In this document: positions 43,070-51,670 of the stretch, piece by piece | Layout of the letters: each line of letters begins with the position of its first letter | Position numbering within the stretch: position 1 is the stretch's first letter | NCBI GenBank assembly: GCA_963829955.1 | Contig: CAWHKS010000020.1 | Location: forward strand, 1-59,315 | Length of the DNA: 59,315 bases | Reading direction: 5' to 3' | Source: DASTFY01 sp963829955 | GTDB lineage: Bacteria; Actinomycetota; Acidimicrobiia; Acidimicrobiales; Ilumatobacteraceae | Translations under genes and position numbers: made by a program | Notes under the pieces: generated by a model | The model's database searches: none | Seen by the model: only the letters and a program-made list of their open reading frames with translations | What the model was told of the DNA's origin: nothing

Positions 43070-44410
43070 TCAGACCAGCTTCAACGCCTCCCGAGCGGCC
43101 ACTGCCACCGGGTCCCACACGCTGGAGAACGGCGGCGCGTACGCCAGATCCAGGTCCATGACCTGCTGGACCGTGAACCCGGCGGTGATCGCGGCGGCGC
43201 AGGTGTCGATGCGTTTGCCCGCCCCGGGTCCACCGACGATCTGCGCGCCGAGCAGCCGTCCGGTTCCCCGCGCCACGATCAGCTTGACGGTCATCGGGTC
43301 CGCCTCCGGGTAGTAGCCAGCGTGAGTGGTCGACTCGATGCGCGAGACGACGACGTCGAGGCCCGCCCGGTCGGCCTCGTCGGTGCCCAGGCCGGTGCGG
43401 GCGATCTCCGTGTCGCAGATCTTGCTGATGGCCGTTCCCAGGACCCCCGGGAAGATGGCCTGCCCGCCACTGATATTGATGCCGGCCACGCGGCTCTGCC
43501 TGTTGGCGTAGGTGCCGAGGGCGATGTACACGGGTTCACCGGTGACGAGGTGCCGGCTCTCGCAGCAGTCACCAGCCGCCCACACGCCCGGGCTGCTCGT
43601 CTCCTGCCGGTCGTCGACCCGGATGCTGCCCTTCGCCCCGAGGTCCAACCCCGCCTCCTCCGCGAGGCTCGCGTTCGGACCGACACCGATGCCCAGCACG
43701 ACGAGATCCGCGTCGAGAGGCCCGTCGGAGGTCAGTACGCGGCTGGGCTCGAACCCGGTCACCTCGACCTCGGTCCGCAGCATCAGGCCATGCGTCTTCA
43801 TGGCGTCGGCGACGAGCTCGCCCATGTCGGGGTCGAGCGTGCCCATGGGCTGGGCCGCCTGCTCGACGACGGTGGCGGTGCACCCCCGGTCGACGAAGGC
43901 CTCGGCCATCTCGAGACCGATGTAGCCGCTGCCGACAACGACGATGCGCCGGCACCCGCTGGCCAGTTCCTCGGCGTGGCGCAGCAGGTGTCCACCGTCG
44001 TCCAGCGTTTGCACGCCGTGCACGAACGGCAGGTCGATGCCGGGCAGCTCCGGCCTGATGGGCGAGCCACCGGTGGCGATGAGGAGCTGGTCGTAACCCA
44101 AGCGGTACGCGGTTCCGTCGCGCGGCGTGACCTCGACCTCCCGACCGTCGGGGTCGATCGCCGTCGCCTCGTGCCCCAAGCGGACGTCGATGCCGTTCAC
44201 GCGGTGCTCCTCCGGGCTCCGGGCGACGAGCCGCTCGATGCCGCCCTCCACGATCCCGCCCACGACGTACGGGATGCCGCACGCCGTGTAGCTGGTCCAC
44301 TCCCCCCGCTCGAGCGCGATCACCTCGACCTCTGGACGGCGGCGGCGGATCTGCGAGGCCGCGGCCATCCCGCCGGGGTCGCCACCGATCACCACCACAC
44401 GCTCGCTCAT
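43070..44410 (-). CDS. CoA-disulfide-reductase-like FAD/NAD(P)-dependent oxidoreductase
   Basis: This is an intact 446-residue flavoprotein. The FAD-binding start is VVVIGGDPGGMAAASQIRRR. The single redox Cys lies in SYTACGIPYVVGG, as in CoA-disulfide reductase, persulfide reductases and NADH oxidases of this class. The NAD-binding fold is RRIVVVGSGYIGLEMAEAFV, the second FAD contact is GVWAAGDCCESRHLV, and the C-terminal dimerisation domain ends YAPPFSSVWDPVAVAAREAL. It probably reduces a low-molecular disulfide or persulfide with NAD(P)H. The start lies 43 bases downstream of the sigma-factor gene stop, in the same direction. Confidence 0.87.
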   Translation of the reverse strand: MSERVVVIGGDPGGMAAASQIRRRRPEVEVIALERGEWTSYTACGIPYVVGGIVEGGIERLVARSPEEHRVNGIDVRLGHEATAIDPDGREVEVTPRDGTAYRLGYDQLLIATGGSPIRPELPGIDLPFVHGVQTLDDGGHLLRHAEELASGCRRIVVVGSGYIGLEMAEAFVDRGCTATVVEQAAQPMGTLDPDMGELVADAMKTHGLMLRTEVEVTGFEPSRVLTSDGPLDADLVVLGIGVGPNASLAEEAGLDLGAKGSIRVDDRQETSSPGVWAAGDCCESRHLVTGEPVYIALGTYANRQSRVAGINISGGQAIFPGVLGTAISKICDTEIARTGLGTDEADRAGLDVVVSRIESTTHAGYYPEADPMTVKLIVARGTGRLLGAQIVGGPGAGKRIDTCAAAITAGFTVQQVMDLDLAYAPPFSSVWDPVAVAAREALKLV

Positions 44411-44453
44411 CGACGGGAGGCTAGGCGTGGACGCACGCCTGGTCCGGTGACGC

Positions 44454-47109
44454 TCAGAGCGGCACGACGAGACTGACCGCGCCGAGGCGGAACCGATCCT
44501 GGCTGCTGCTGATGTCGATCACGACCTCGGTGGCGCCAGCCGTCACGGTCATCGCGAACTGATCCATGTCGAAGCCGAAGTTGTTGACGAAGGCCGGCGC
44601 GCGGGCGGCCGGAGAAGAGATGGAGCTGTTGAACGGGTTGTTGACGGCGTTGAACGGGTTGGCGAGAGCAACCCCGTTCGCCGACACGGCCTCGGGGACG
44701 ACCCCGAAGTCGCCCTCGACGGCGGCGAAGCTCAGCTTCAATGGCCGATCCACCGCCGACGGTGCGAGGCCCGGCAGCGTGACGGACGCGCGTCCACCGC
44801 GGTCGACGGTGGCGATCTGGTCGGAGAGCGCCACGACGCGCAGCGGAGCGGCCGGGTCCCGGTAGAGGACCTCGAGCGCCCAGCCCCCGAACCCATTGCG
44901 ACCCGTGCCAGTCTGCAGGTTGGCCACGGTGTACACGCCCGGACCGTTGGTCTGGACGACACCGGTGACGTCCGCCACCGCCATGTAGCGGGCGTTCCCC
45001 GTGGGGTCCGGCGACAGCGAGGTCGCGGTCACGGGCACAGGTGCAGCGGCCACTGGGCCACGCAGCAACACGACGTCGCGGGCCGAACCGTCCGGTGCGG
45101 GACGACCTCCGGTACCTGCCTGCACCGACCCGCCCCACGTCAGCCGGGCCAGCAGGACCTCCGCGCCGGGCGGAATGGCAAGGGTGGCGGTCGAGGAGTT
45201 GAACGTCGTCGGATCGGCGTCGACGTCGATGTACACCATCTGCTGGGCCGACTTGTCGACCTGGCCCGGTGGTGCGTTCGCGGGCACGTCCCGGGCCTCC
45301 ACGCAGAAGTTGGCCGCCGGGTCACAGGTGAGGAGGGCGTTGCCGAGCAGCACCAGATCCGCGCGGTCGACGAAGAGGTCACTCACTCCGGCCGGTTGCG
45401 GTTGGACCGTGATCACGAGCGGGGTCCCAGCAATTGGCGGCCCGGAGCCGTCCGAGATCGTGGGGGTGAGGGTGACGGTGGAACCCGCGGCGACGTCGAG
45501 GGTGAGCTGGATGAGGCCTTCACTGCTCGCGCCGGCAGCCAGCACGGGAAGGACGCACTGCAGCACGGCCGCGGCGACCGAGCAGCTCCACTCCGGGTTG
45601 TCGACGGCGCCGAAACCGACGCCGGGCGGGAGCGGGATCGTCACCATGGGCGGGCCCGCGGTTTGTCGGAGCACTGCGAGTGCCAGCGCGGGTGGTGCGG
45701 CCCGCCCTGGACCGAGGGACACCGCGCCGCCGGACCCGGCGTTGCCCGCAGTGACCGGGATGGTGACACCCAGGCCCGCGTAGGCCGGTCCAGCAGTGCC
45801 GAAGCCCACGGAGAACGCCGGTGGAGGTGGTGCGGTGGTGGGCGGGGTGGTCGGCACCGTCGGCACGGTCGGCACGGTCGCGCCGGTGGTGGGCGGGGGC
45901 GTGGCCCCGGTGGTGGTCTCTGGCTCGGCCGGCGGCGTCAGGTCAAGAGGTTCGTCCTCAGGGATCGAGCTGTCGCCGCCCGGTGCCACGCCCGGCTCGG
46001 CCGTCGGCGGAGCGTCGGTCGCCGCGGGAGCATCCGTGCCCGAGGGAGAGTCGGAGCCCGTAGGTGAGCTGCCGCCGCCACCCTCACCCGCACCACCGCC
46101 GCCCGAGCCCCCGCCGGCCCCGCCCGGCGTCGTGATGGCCGTCTCCTCACCGGATCCACCGGTCACGGCGCGCGCGATCGCCAGCGACCCGACGGCCAGC
46201 AGCCCGGCCGCCGCAACGGCACCGACCACCATGGCCGCCTGGGCAGCGGGACCCGAGTCCTTCGCCCGTTGGACGGTCCGCGTGGTCAAACCCAGGAGAC
46301 CGCCCGCACCGGCGGCGCCGATCCCGCTGAGGTAGGCAGCGGCGGGGATGCCGGCGATCATCGGGATGAGCAGAATGCGCAGCTTCGACCCGGCCTCCTG
46401 CAGCTCGACCACGATGGCTGTGCAGCGGTCGCAGGTCTGGAGGTGCTCCTCCACCTTCCGGCGGTCCCGGTTCGAGAGGTCATTCCGGACGAACGCCCCG
46501 AGCTTGGGCACGATGTCTTCGCACCCGGCCGGGGGTCGGGCCTGGATGTGGGCGTTGAGGTAGGCCTGGCGCAGCCCCTCCCGGGCGCGGTACGCCGAGC
46601 GCGGCGACGGCGTTCGGGGCCAACCCGAGGAGCGGCCCGACCTCTGCCGGGCTGCGTCCCTCGACCTCGGTGTGCCACAGCACGAGCTGCCAGCGCTCGG
46701 GCAACGATGCGAAGGCGGTGGCCGCCATCTGGCGCTCGACATCGTCATCGGAGGACGCGGCCGCCGCCAGCACCCGGCCCAGGTCCTCGGGGACGTCGTC
46801 GGTGACGTCGAGCCGCTTGTCCTTGCGGGTGCGGTCATAGAAGGCGTTGCGGACGCTCGTCAGGAGGTAGGGCCGGAAGGCCATCTCCGGGCCTGCGCCC
46901 CGCTGGAGCGCCGAGAGGACCCGGGCAAAGGCCTCCGACACGACGTCCTCGGCATCGGCGCGCGAGCGCGTGAGCTGGCGGCCGACGGCCATGGCGGCGT
47001 CCACGTGGCGGCGGTAGAGCTCCTCGTAGGCGCCGGTGTCCCCCACGCGCACGGCGGTGATGAGCTCGGCATCGCTGCGTGCTCCGGCGTCGACGAGCCT
47101 CTCCGCCAC
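44454..47109 (-). CDS. ECF sigma factor fused to zinc-finger anti-sigma and transmembrane/secreted domain, one frameshift
   Basis: One polypeptide of about 885 residues seems to combine regulator and sensor. The N terminus (MAERLVDAGARSDAELITAV, RSRADAEDVVSEAFARVLSA, FRPYLLTSVRNAFYDRTRKD) is sigma-70 region 2, and SLPERWQLVLWHTEVEGRSP, EVGPLLGLAPNAVAAL is region 4. After a one-base indel near 46595 the reading continues AYRAREGLRQAYLNAHIQ and a zf-HC2 anti-sigma zinc finger (CEDIVPKLGAFVRNDLSNRD, HLQTCDRCTAIV), a membrane helix (AMVVGAVAAAGLLAVGSLAI), a Pro/Thr/Gly-rich extracellular linker and a DUF11-like beta domain. ECF families with such C-terminal extensions are known. It likely senses an envelope signal. 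Confidence 0.82.
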
Positions 47110-47201
47110 GTGCCTCCTGGTCGGTCCTCGGTCGTGTTGGGCCGGCTCCCGATCGGTGCGGGATCCGGGCGGGCGCCAGGCTACGGCCCCGGGCCTGCGT
47201 C

Positions 47202-47966
47202 ATGCGCAGCCGCCTCGGACGTCTCTTCACCATGCGACATCACCGGTCGGATCAGACCCGAGCTGTCGAGATGTGGAAGGCGACGGTGGCCGCGGCGTGG
47301 GGCGGCGAGCGTCGGCTGGAGACCATCGACGCCGTATCCCCCCTGGTAGAGAGCGCTCTGGGCGGCGCAACCTCGCTGTCGGAGGCCCTCACGGCACTCG
47401 GTCATCGCGCCGGGTTCGACGGTCATCCGCTGGTCGAGGTCGCCGATTGGATCGCCCTGCTCGTCCCCCTGGCGCCCCGTCGGGCCCGGGCCACGCTCCG
47501 AGCCCATCGCAGCGCCTATCAGCTGGCCGAGGCGTGGGCGGCCGGGCGGCTGGCCCAGCTCCGGCCGTCGGACGCCGAGAGCATCGACCACCTCGAGCTC
47601 CGGCTCGGGGAGGTCTACGAGCACTGCACCGCGTTGGGGCTGACCGCGGACCGGGAGGTCGCCCTGGCCGTCGTCGTCGTCGACGGGCTGCCCGGCTGTG
47701 AAGAGACCCGGCAGGCCGTGCTGCAGCGGGCGGCCGGCCTCGCCCGGAGGATCTTCACCGCCGGCGAGTCGGTGGTCGTGCTCCCGAGCGGCCGGGTCCT
47801 GGTGCTGGCCGAGCGCAGCCGCGCCCTGCCGATACGCACCCGCCGGCTGGCCAACGCCATCGAGTCAGGCAGCGGGCTGGAGAACGTCCGCGTGCGGCAC
47901 TGGATCGAGCCGCTCCCCGCCGACCGGACCCACCTGCCCGACCACCTGCGCCTGCTCGTCGCCTGA
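47202..47966 (+). CDS. hypothetical cytoplasmic protein
   Basis: This is a 254-residue protein from ATG 47202 (or 244 from ATG 47232, MRHHRSDQTRAVEMW). The first half is mostly helical (WKATVAAAWGGERRLETIDA, LSEALTALGHRAGFDGHPLV). The second half (LRLGEVYEHCTALGLTADRE, VALAVVVVDGLPGCEETRQA, RIFTAGESVVVLPSGRVLVL) resembles a degenerate GGDEF-like or adenylate-cyclase-like strand order but has no GGDEF motif. It is divergent from the sigma-factor gene and may be part of the same response. The function is unknown. Confidence 0.7.
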   Translation: MRSRLGRLFTMRHHRSDQTRAVEMWKATVAAAWGGERRLETIDAVSPLVESALGGATSLSEALTALGHRAGFDGHPLVEVADWIALLVPLAPRRARATLRAHRSAYQLAEAWAAGRLAQLRPSDAESIDHLELRLGEVYEHCTALGLTADREVALAVVVVDGLPGCEETRQAVLQRAAGLARRIFTAGESVVVLPSGRVLVLAERSRALPIRTRRLANAIESGSGLENVRVRHWIEPLPADRTHLPDHLRLLVA

Positions 47967-48018
47967 CCGCGGGCGCCACGCCGCAGCGCCCCACCCCCGA
48001 CACCCCCGGGGTGAGGGG

Positions 48019-48065
48019 TTCTCGCGGCCGTCCGTCTCGCTGGACGGGACTGATCGCCGCGAGAA
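48019..48065. repeat. palindromic intergenic element, copy 1
   Basis: 10-bp arms TTCTCGCGGC and GCCGCGAGAA enclose 27 bases that themselves hold a GTCC/GGAC stem. It lies between two convergent genes. The same arms recur at 58970-59022, so this is a dispersed element, perhaps a bidirectional terminator or a small REP-like unit. Confidence 0.55.
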
Positions 48066-48101
48066 GGGCCGCGAGCCTTCCGTGTCGCCCTGGCGGGGCG
48101 A

Positions 48102-48896
48102 TCAGCCCGGGCGGAGCGCGCCGTTGAGGTTGCCGGAACGCAGACCTTCGAGGTCGAGCGTGACGTAGTCGTAGCCCGCCGCCCGTACCGCGGCGACCAC
48201 GGCGGACCGCTGTTCGAGTACCTCGCCGAGATCCTCCACTGGTACCTCCACCCGGGCCGTGCGCTCGTAGTGCCGCACCCTGACCGAGCGGAACCCCAAC
48301 GCCCGCAGCCCCGCCTCGGCCCGCTCCACCTTGGACAGCACGGCCACCGTGACCTCAGTGCCGTAGGGCAACCGCGAGGCCAGGCAGGCGGCGGCCGGCT
48401 TGTCCCAGGTCCGCAGACCGAGGCGCCGCGACCACGCCCGTACGTCGGCCTTGCTAAAGCCCGCTTCGACTAGCGGGAACACCGCGGCGCGCTCGCCGGC
48501 GGCCCGCTGGCCGGGCCGGTGGTCGCCGAGGTCGTCCGTGTTGACGCCGAGGGCGATGGTGACCCCTTCGCCCCGCAGGGGCTCCAAGGCGTCCATCAGC
48601 GCCGCCTTGCAGTGGTAGCAGCGATCGCCGTCGTTGACCCGATAGGCAGCGCGCTCCATCTCGTCGGTCGCCACGCTCGACCACCGCAAGCCCCATTCAG
48701 CGGCCAGGGCGCGGCAGTCGTCCAGCTCGGCCGCGGCCAGGGAGGGCGACACCGCGGTCACGACCCGGACCCTCTCGCGCCCGAGCGTGTCGTGCGCAAC
48801 GCGGGCCAGGAAGGCGGAGTCGGCCCCGCCACTGAACGCCACCACGAGCTCCTGGTGCCGTGCGACCGCGGCGGACACCGCCGCCAGCTCAGCCAT
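48102..48896 (-). CDS. larE: LarE-type ATP-dependent sacrificial sulfur transferase
   Basis: This is an intact 264-residue PP-loop enzyme of the LarE family, which thiolates a pyridinium dicarboxylate in nickel-pincer (NPN) cofactor synthesis. The nucleotide loop is VVAFSGGADSAFLARVAHDT. Three Cys at about residues 93, 96 (DRCYHCK) and 171 (AACLASRLPYG) match the pattern reported for LarE proteins that carry a Fe-S cluster rather than a single sacrificial Cys; this is inference from spacing. The start overlaps the AlaX stop by 8 bases. No larB or larC is in the window, so a different PP-loop role is possible. Confidence 0.85.
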   Translation of the reverse strand: MAELAAVSAAVARHQELVVAFSGGADSAFLARVAHDTLGRERVRVVTAVSPSLAAAELDDCRALAAEWGLRWSSVATDEMERAAYRVNDGDRCYHCKAALMDALEPLRGEGVTIALGVNTDDLGDHRPGQRAAGERAAVFPLVEAGFSKADVRAWSRRLGLRTWDKPAAACLASRLPYGTEVTVAVLSKVERAEAGLRALGFRSVRVRHYERTARVEVPVEDLGEVLEQRSAVVAAVRAAGYDYVTLDLEGLRSGNLNGALRPG

Positions 48897-49593
48897 CCAC
48901 CACCTCGAGTCGGACCCGCTTGTTGCCCTTTCCCTTGTTCTCGGTCTTGGTGACGCGGATCCGTCCGACCTCGGCCGTGCTGTGCACGTGCGTCCCGCCG
49001 TCCGCCTGCTTGTCGAGACCGACGATGTCGACCACGCGGATCTCCTCGACGGACTCCGGGATCATGTTGACCTTCGTGCGGATCAGGTCCTCGTCCTCCA
49101 GCGCGGCACCCCGAGGGAGAAACTCGACGCGGATCGGGCGGTCAGCCGCCAGCTCCTGGTTGACCAGCTCCTCGACCCTGGGGCCGAACCCCTCGGGCAG
49201 CGGATCGAACTCGAAGTCCATGCGGGCCGACAGCGGCTCCATGTTGCCGCCGGTCACCGGGACCCTCCACTCGTTCCAGATGACGCCGCACAGCACGTGC
49301 AGTGCGGAGTGGGTGCGCATGAGCGCGTGCCGACGGTCCCAATCCACCTCGCCCGACACCTCGGTGCCGACGTCGGGCACGTCACCGTCGAGCGTGTGCC
49401 AGACGACTTCACCCTCCTTGCGCACCTCGGAGACGGCAAGCGCACCGAGGCTACCGGTGTCGTGGGGCTGGCCGCCGCCGGTCGGGTAGAACGCCGTCCG
49501 ATCCAACGCCACCGCCCCGTCGCGGCGATCGACGACCGTGGCCGTGAACTCGCGGAGGTAGGCATCGCGGAGGTAGAGGAGCTCGGTCGCCAT
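48889..49593 (-). CDS. alanyl-tRNA editing protein (AlaX-like)
   Basis: This is an intact 234-residue stand-alone editing domain that hydrolyses mischarged Ser- or Gly-tRNA(Ala). It contains the AlaRS second-additional-domain zinc motifs: HxxxH in MRTHSALHVLCGVIWNEWR and the GGTHVHSTAEVG block, in which the usual preceding Cys is Asp. The N terminus (DRTAFYPTGGGQPHDTGSLG) is the conserved editing-site segment. It is cytoplasmic and translationally coupled to larE. It diverges from the solute-binding protein gene. Confidence 0.9.
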   Translation of the reverse strand: MATELLYLRDAYLREFTATVVDRRDGAVALDRTAFYPTGGGQPHDTGSLGALAVSEVRKEGEVVWHTLDGDVPDVGTEVSGEVDWDRRHALMRTHSALHVLCGVIWNEWRVPVTGGNMEPLSARMDFEFDPLPEGFGPRVEELVNQELAADRPIRVEFLPRGAALEDEDLIRTKVNMIPESVEEIRVVDIVGLDKQADGGTHVHSTAEVGRIRVTKTENKGKGNKRVRLEVVDG

Positions 49594-49619
49594 CGGTCCG
49601 ATTCTTGCCGGTCGACTGC

Positions 49620-49638
49620 GGTCCGGTCAGACCGGACC
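49620..49638. promoter_or_regulatory. perfect palindrome between alaX and the solute-binding protein gene
   Basis: A perfect 8-3-8 inverted repeat (arms GGTCCGGT and ACCGGACC around CAG) lies 26 bp before alaX and 20 bp before the lipoprotein start, in a divergent promoter region. It is a plausible operator; the cognate regulator is unknown. Confidence 0.45.
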
Positions 49639-49658
49639 GCCTCTACACTTCGCCATCG

Positions 49659-51039
49659 ATGGGGAAGGGGGAGCGGCGGCGGTCGATCACCACTCCGATC
49701 GCCGTGACCTTCATCGGGGCCAGCATCCTCACCGGTTGCTCCGGAGGCGACGGGACCTCGGAGGCAAGGGTCTCCTCGACCGTCGCCACCGACTCGTCGA
49801 CGACCCCGCGTCGCAACGTCGACGGCCGGCTCCGCATCGGCGTTTGGCTCCCGACGTCGGGGGCCACGGCCATGCTCGGCACTCCGCTCATGACCGCCAT
49901 CGAGCTCACGAAGCGCGAGATCAACGACGCCGGGGGAGTGAACGGCGAGCTCGTGGAGGTGGTCGCCCACGACGAGGGCAGCGATCCAGCCACCGCGTTC
50001 CAGTCCCTGCGTGAGCTCCTCGACCAGGAACAGGTGGACGTCGTCGTCGGCCCGGCCTCGTCACACGTACGCGCTGAGCGCACTCGAGACCCTGGCCGAG
50101 GCGCGGGTCATGACCTGCTCACCGACCTCGACCGCGCTGGACCTGAGTGCCCGGCGCGACGGCGGGTACTTCGTGCGCACCATCGGCTCGGAGGCGTTCG
50201 AGGCGGTGGCCCTCACGGAGGCGATGATCGACACGGGTCGCCAGAACTTCGCCGTCCTCTATCCCGAGGACGACTACGGGCTGGCCTACGCCGACGAGAT
50301 GCAGCAGGCGTTCCGGCGGCGCCGTGAGGACGTCGAGCTGGTCCCCTACGACACGACGCTGCCGCAGTTCAACGGACCAGTGACTGCGGCGCTCGACGAG
50401 GGTGTCCAAGTGGTCGCCGTCGTCGGCACGGGCGCGATCGGTGCCCGGGTGCTGGCGGCGCTGGCCGCCAACGACGCGCCGCCCAGCGAGGTCTCGACCT
50501 TCGTCACGTCCGGGCTGCGCGTCGAGAACCTCAGCGCGCTCATCGATCCCCGCCGTCCGACCGCCTCGGCGGGTATCAAGGGCGTGTCACCGAAGGCCCG
50601 ACCGGTCGACGCCATGTTCGAGGCGGACTTCATCGAGAGCTCGCCCGGTGGCCGGATGGCCTACGCCGCGTACGCCTATGACTGCGTCAACCTGCTGGCG
50701 TTGGCCGCGCAGGCCGCTGGTTCCGACGACGCCGAGAAGGTTCAGGCCGAGATCACCTCCGTCAGCGCCGGAGGGTCGACCTGCCGGCGCTTCGGCCCCT
50801 GCGCCGAGCTGCTGGCCGAGGGCCGCAGCATCAACCTCAACGGCGCGTCAGGCGATCTGGACCTGCAGGACGACGGTGACGTCGGGGTGGCCGACTACGA
50901 CCAGTTCGAGTACGACGAGCAGGGCCAGGACGTGTCGACCGGGACGATCACCATCCGGCCCGACGAGCGCGTGAGCCCTACTCGCGGGGCTCAGACGCCG
51001 GCCAGCAGGTCGTCCAGCGGCGTCACCATGCCGGCGTAG
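49659..51039 (+). CDS. ABC transporter substrate-binding lipoprotein (type I periplasmic-binding fold), one frameshift
   Basis: ATG 49659 starts a lipoprotein signal peptide (SITTPIAVTFIGASILTGCS, with the lipobox ILTGC). The mature part is a Leu/Ile/Val-type periplasmic-binding fold: LRIGVWLPTSGATAMLGTPL, VVAHDEGSDPATAFQSLREL and DVVVGPASS; a one-base indel near 50062 shifts the frame, which continues YALSALETLAEARVMTCSPT, FVRTIGSEAFEAVALTEAMI, NFAVLYPEDDYGLAYADEMQ and MAYAAYAYDCVNLLALAAQA. The restored length is about 460. The 3' end overlaps the converging hemQ by about 50 bases. No permease genes are adjacent, so it may be an orphan binder or sensor. Confidence 0.82.
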
Positions 51040-51665
51040 AAGGGACCGAACTCGGCGTAGACGGCCGAGGCCCGGTCATACCGCATCGTGTAGACGACCG
51101 CCTTGAGATCGTCCGGGTGGACGCCGAACAGGGTCACGCCCCACTCGTAGTCGTCGATGCCGGTGGAGCCGGTGACGACCTGCAGGACGCGACCTGCGAA
51201 CGTGCGGCCGGAGGTGCCGTGCTCGCGCATGAGCGCGTTGCGATCCTCGTAGGGAAGCGTGTACCAGTTCTGCTGGACCTCCCGCCGCTTGGTCATCGGG
51301 TAGAAGCAGAACGCCGGCTTGCCCTCCGGCGGGAGCTGCGGGTGGAGCCGGGCTTCGAGCAGGTGCTCGGGCATGCCCTTCGCGTACTCCGACACCTCGG
51401 TGAGCGAGACGTACGAGTCCGAGATAACCAACCCGCCGGCCTGCAGTGCGCTCTGGAAGCGACGCAGCTGGCGCAGGTCGGGCCCGAGCGCCATGAACGC
51501 CAGGTCCGCCTTGTGACCGAGAATCGACACCGGCACGACCTGGTGTCCGGTTTCCACCGCCTCCTTCACCGCGGCGCGGATCACCTCGGGGTCGACCTGG
51601 GGCCCGGGATGGCAGAAGAGGTGCAGCACTCCCCAGCCGACGGTCGGGGAGACCGGCTCGACCAT
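50991..51665 (-). CDS. hemQ: coproheme decarboxylase HemQ (chlorite-dismutase family)
   Basis: This is an intact 224-residue enzyme from ATG 51665. It catalyses H2O2-dependent oxidative decarboxylation of coproheme III to haem b in the Gram-positive (coproporphyrin) pathway. The chlorite-dismutase fold is seen in WGVLHLFCHPGPQVDPEVIR, AFCFYPMTKRREVQQNWYTL, the proximal-His region LMREHGTSGRTFAGRVLQVV and DYEWGVTLFGVHPDDLKAVV. The Tyr of NWYTLPY is the conserved catalytic tyrosine. It is the last gene of a three-gene minus-strand operon; it starts 5 bases after the FtsH-like gene. Confidence 0.93.
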   Translation of the reverse strand: MVEPVSPTVGWGVLHLFCHPGPQVDPEVIRAAVKEAVETGHQVVPVSILGHKADLAFMALGPDLRQLRRFQSALQAGGLVISDSYVSLTEVSEYAKGMPEHLLEARLHPQLPPEGKPAFCFYPMTKRREVQQNWYTLPYEDRNALMREHGTSGRTFAGRVLQVVTGSTGIDDYEWGVTLFGVHPDDLKAVVYTMRYDRASAVYAEFGPFYAGMVTPLDDLLAGV

Positions 51666-51670
51666 GGAGC

